Positions 61,783-64,000 of a DNA stretch of 64,000 bases are shown piece by piece. Origin of the DNA: a virus; IMG/VR virus record IMGVR_UViG_3300008111_001005, positions 1 through 64,000 of that record. The stretch is one strand, 5' to 3'. The position numbers and the translations under genes were made by a program. Within the stretch, counting starts at the first letter, position 1, and every line of letters begins with the position of its first letter. The notes under the pieces are model-generated. The model searched no databases. It was not told where the DNA came from and saw only the letters and a program-made list of their open reading frames with translations.

Positions 61783-62112
61783 TTAGCTGTTCACTGAGTA
61801 AGAGTCCCAAGGAGTGGTATCTTCTTCAGACTCATCTTCAGGGTCTGTATCATCAGACTGAGAATCAGTAATTTGTTGTTCAGTATCATCAATAAGTGTA
61901 AACTTGATAGCTTTGCTGCGCTTAACACGCTTTCCTGCGAGCTTTGGGTGCTGAAAGATAAGCTTTGTTTCTTCTACAGAGAGATTGTATTTCTCACGGA
62001 TAGACTTACGATCCAATCCTGCTTCGAGGTCAGAAAGGATTTGAGATACCGTGATTACTTGCTTCTTAGGCTCCACAACTTGCGGAACATTCTGGATTTG
62101 AGCGTCAATCAT
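61783..62112 (-). CDS. HTH-like small protein with acidic tail, 109 aa
   Basis: Residues 20-55 (ITVSQILSDLEAGLDRKSIR, then EKYNLSVEETKLIFQHPKL) look like a helix-turn-helix; KRVKRSKAIKF adds a basic patch. The C-terminal 35 residues are acidic (DDTDPEDESEEDTTPWDS). The combination recalls small regulators with an acidic disordered tail, or SSB-like partners; the exact role is unknown. It sits between the RecA-like ATPase and the SSB-like gene. Confidence 0.6.
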   Translation of the reverse strand: MIDAQIQNVPQVVEPKKQVITVSQILSDLEAGLDRKSIREKYNLSVEETKLIFQHPKLAGKRVKRSKAIKFTLIDDTEQQITDSQSDDTDPEDESEEDTTPWDSYSVNS

Positions 62113-62135
62113 AACAAAAGGTTTTAAAAGAGTGT

Positions 62136-62834
62136 TTAGTCAATGAAGATTTTGTCCCAGTCAAACGCTACGGATTGACCTTTTAAGTGATCACAGCGGG
62201 AACCAGCATTTTGATCATCTTTTGAATCGAAGGAGACCATGAGGTCTTCTTTTTCACGATATACATACCCAATTGCATCAGCATTTGCGCATGTAATGTT
62301 TCTGATTTTCCCAGTCAAATCAAGATCCTTGCTTGAGACCTCTTTCCCTTTCTTCTCGATCATCTTGTCTTTCAGATGTCCAACGAGAATAATGTGAGGA
62401 GCAAGTTGATTCAACCGATCCAACCACTTCTTGTAAGCAATTCTCAAGTATAAATAACCTGCACCTTGAGGTAATGAGAGTACAGATAAGCCCTTGTTGT
62501 CAGAATCAAAGTTCTTTCCCATAGGGGTTTGTCTATACAACTCTTTGGCTTCTGATTCAGCCCACACCTCAAGTTGTGTGATTGTATCGATAGCTACATA
62601 TTTATACGGTTTACCCGCTTTCATGATAGCTTTCCCAATCTCACTAAGTTCGTTGAGAGAATTTGCTTTTACTTTTAAGGCACTAACCATATCACTTCCA
62701 TCTTCGAGATCGATGATTAAACATCCATCAAGCTTAGATAAGATAGTTGTCTTCCCAATCTTTGGGGGACCATAAATAACTATGTTCTTTGGGCTTTTTC
62801 TAGCTGCGGGAACAATAGATGTTGGGAGTTCCAT
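62136..62834 (-). CDS. RecA-like AAA ATPase (Sak4/phage ATP-binding type)
   Basis: The 232-aa product has Walker A GPPKIGKTT (22-30) and Walker B KYVAIDT (78-84), with the sensor-like HIILVGHLKDK region near 145-155. This is the P-loop layout of phage AAA_24/Sak4 single-strand annealing or recombination ATPases, without long flanking domains. It probably acts in recombination-dependent replication or repair with the SSB-like protein. The C-terminus (SVAFDWDKIFID) is short. Confidence 0.8.
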   Translation of the reverse strand: MELPTSIVPAARKSPKNIVIYGPPKIGKTTILSKLDGCLIIDLEDGSDMVSALKVKANSLNELSEIGKAIMKAGKPYKYVAIDTITQLEVWAESEAKELYRQTPMGKNFDSDNKGLSVLSLPQGAGYLYLRIAYKKWLDRLNQLAPHIILVGHLKDKMIEKKGKEVSSKDLDLTGKIRNITCANADAIGYVYREKEDLMVSFDSKDDQNAGSRCDHLKGQSVAFDWDKIFID

Positions 62835-62853
62835 AGTTTTTTGTATTTGATTG

Positions 62854-63807
62854 TTATTTAGCTGGGCGTTCTTCTATCGTAAATGTCGATAGATCTGTTT
62901 GAAACGGGATCAAACCTAATAATCCATCACGATTCTTTTCAATGTGGCAAGCCAATAGTCCTATAGGATCTTCCCCACAATAACTGTCAGTGATATTATA
63001 CAAGTCGTATGGGCGTTGAAGCATCATGACTACATGCGCATCTTGCCCGATAGAATCACCTCCGAATAAATCAGTTAATAGAGGCTGATACTGCTGTTTT
63101 GCACGAAACTCTTGTTCGATGTTACGGTTAAGCTGTGACAACAATACAGTTATTGTTTGCATTCTCGCTTGTAACCACATACATCCTTTTGATAGAGTGT
63201 TTAGTTTCTGCAGTTCAGTATCTTCTCTCCCAATTACTAGTCGTGTATGGTCAATTAAGTTAATGACAGTCTTAGTTGGGTATTTGAGAAATACTTTCTC
63301 ATTTACCTTTCGTATTCTATCCATATCCTGTGGGATATTACAGAAGAAGATAGGGTAGTTACGATACTTATCTACTGCCTTTACATAATTATCAAACTTG
63401 TTATTATCTAATGTCCCCTCAACTGACATCAACTCAAATGTTTGAAGCTTAGTGTCTTTTGAACCTGCACGAAGAATCTGTTGATCTCCTGGCATTTCAA
63501 AGCTCCAATACAAAACAATCAACTCATTTTTATTCTTGTCTAGTAAATCGAAAATCAGCTGATTACTAAATGCTGATTTCCCAACCCCAGGACGACCTGC
63601 AATTACATACATCTTTCCTGGTTGTAGCCCTCCCATGAGATTACGATTCAGTCTTCCCCATTTTGTGGGGTAAACTTTACGTTTCCCATTCATAGAATCC
63701 TTTACATAAGAGATAGACTTATCTACTGACTTAGAGATATGTACTAGCCCAGTAAATGCATCAAAGTCGTCTTGTGATTCTTTGATTTGGTTGTGATTCT
63801 CCTCCAT
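62854..63807 (-). CDS. DnaB-like replicative helicase
   Basis: The 317-aa product is a DnaB/SF4 helicase C-terminal domain with little N-domain. GLQPGKMYVIAGRPGVGKSA holds Walker A (71-78). YWSFEMP supplies the conserved Glu104, VINLIDHTRLV Walker B (Asp186), and LLSQLNRNIE the QxNR-like motif. DLFGGDSIGQDAHVVMMLQR also fits the family, and R173 or R226 may be candidate fingers. It unwinds DNA ahead of the fork. Being shorter than bacterial DnaB, it may use a separate loader or primase contact. It overlaps the partial gene at the right edge by 47 nt. Confidence 0.88.
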   Translation of the reverse strand: MEENHNQIKESQDDFDAFTGLVHISKSVDKSISYVKDSMNGKRKVYPTKWGRLNRNLMGGLQPGKMYVIAGRPGVGKSAFSNQLIFDLLDKNKNELIVLYWSFEMPGDQQILRAGSKDTKLQTFELMSVEGTLDNNKFDNYVKAVDKYRNYPIFFCNIPQDMDRIRKVNEKVFLKYPTKTVINLIDHTRLVIGREDTELQKLNTLSKGCMWLQARMQTITVLLSQLNRNIEQEFRAKQQYQPLLTDLFGGDSIGQDAHVVMMLQRPYDLYNITDSYCGEDPIGLLACHIEKNRDGLLGLIPFQTDLSTFTIEERPAK

Positions 63808-64000
63808 CTAAACTTGCATATTTCTCCCATGTGTGTTGATATATCCACGTATCAAGATTTTGCATGAACTCCATCTGATCACCCTTTCTGCGAATATCAA
63901 GTTCTATCTTGAGGCCTTTTATAATCTCAGTATGTTTTGCTAGGCTTTTCCCAACAACTTTCTGATACCTGTTCTTTGCCTTTAGATTTGATTGCGCTTC
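63761..64000 (-). CDS. 3' end of an unknown gene, partial at the right edge
   Basis: The frame is open from the right edge through 79 codons and stops with TGA at 63763-63761. The visible product is helical and lysine-rich (KNRYQKVVGKSLAKHTEIIK; IKGLKIELDIRRKGDQMEF; QNLDTWIYQHTWEKYASLD), with no motif. It overlaps the helicase start by 47 nt, which is more than is usual here, so it is less secure. The upstream part lies outside the window. Confidence 0.45.
   Translation of the reverse strand, partial: EAQSNLKAKNRYQKVVGKSLAKHTEIIKGLKIELDIRRKGDQMEFMQNLDTWIYQHTWEKYASLDGGESQPNQRITRRL

Noticed and set aside
1-64000. tRNA genes, CRISPR arrays, integrase, transposase or attachment sites
   Set aside because: Spacers are short and none shows cloverleaf, repeat-spacer or recombinase patterns. 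No lysogeny gene was recognised.

Overview
The window is a 64 kb stretch of a tailed-phage genome, most likely a crAss-like (Crassvirales-type) podovirus of a Bacteroidetes/Flavobacteria host. Four points support this. (1) The gene order runs terminase large subunit, portal, scaffold-like protein, major capsid protein, ring/adaptor proteins, fibres and a 1652-aa tail muzzle/stabilisation protein, followed by a run of giant virion proteins. (2) One giant protein (about 2147 aa) carries a GSDFDWDKLY segment, the DxDxD active-site signature of crAss-like virion RNA polymerases. (3) The replication block lies on the opposite strand (UDG, FEN exonuclease, rIIB, rIIA, PD-(D/E)XK nuclease, TOPRIM primase, SSB-like, RecA-like ATPase, DnaB helicase). 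(4) Most start codons lack a Shine-Dalgarno and instead have A-rich or AACCAAACC leaders, and two perfect Bacteroidetes -7 boxes (TAnnTTTG) lie next to starts. No integrase, tRNA or CRISPR array was seen. No DNA polymerase or recognisable endolysin is in the window.

Layout. 1-2263 (+): the 3' part of a secreted-type M43 metalloprotease, a GroES-like co-chaperonin, a zinc-ribbon protein, an HU/IHF-like protein and two unknowns. 2264-12164 (+): packaging and head genes (TerL, portal, an 814-aa multidomain protein with ART-like and lytic transglycosylase-like regions, a small basic protein, an acidic scaffold candidate, MCP), closed by a strong terminator. 12270-22405 (+): adaptor/ring-type proteins, cysteine-rich proteins, a fibre, a metallophosphoesterase, and a cluster of six very small proteins, mostly Lys/Arg-rich, one with a membrane segment. 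22392-27488 (+): a conserved structural gene split between two frames, then a fibre cassette ending in a glycine-rich, GC-richer adhesin and a small chaperone-like protein. 27481-52609 (+): about 25 kb for six giant proteins (tail muzzle, putative injected cargo, virion RNA polymerase). 52614-52644: a bidirectional terminator with the two gene blocks converging on it. 52643-64000 (-): nucleotide metabolism, replication and rII genes, running off the right edge.

How the genes may work together (inference). The + block builds and loads the virion. The giant proteins and the RNA polymerase are probably packaged and delivered with the DNA, so early genes can be transcribed before host RNA polymerase is engaged. 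The - block then copies DNA: helicase, primase, SSB and RecA-like ATPase act together, while FEN, UDG and a DUF1599-type protein handle primers and nucleotides. GroES may help fold the capsid protein. The protease, ART-like domain and glycine-rich adhesin are the parts most likely to act on the host surface or host proteins.

Family calls come from reading motifs by eye, with no database search. Structural names that rest on crAss-like gene order rather than on motifs carry lower confidence.
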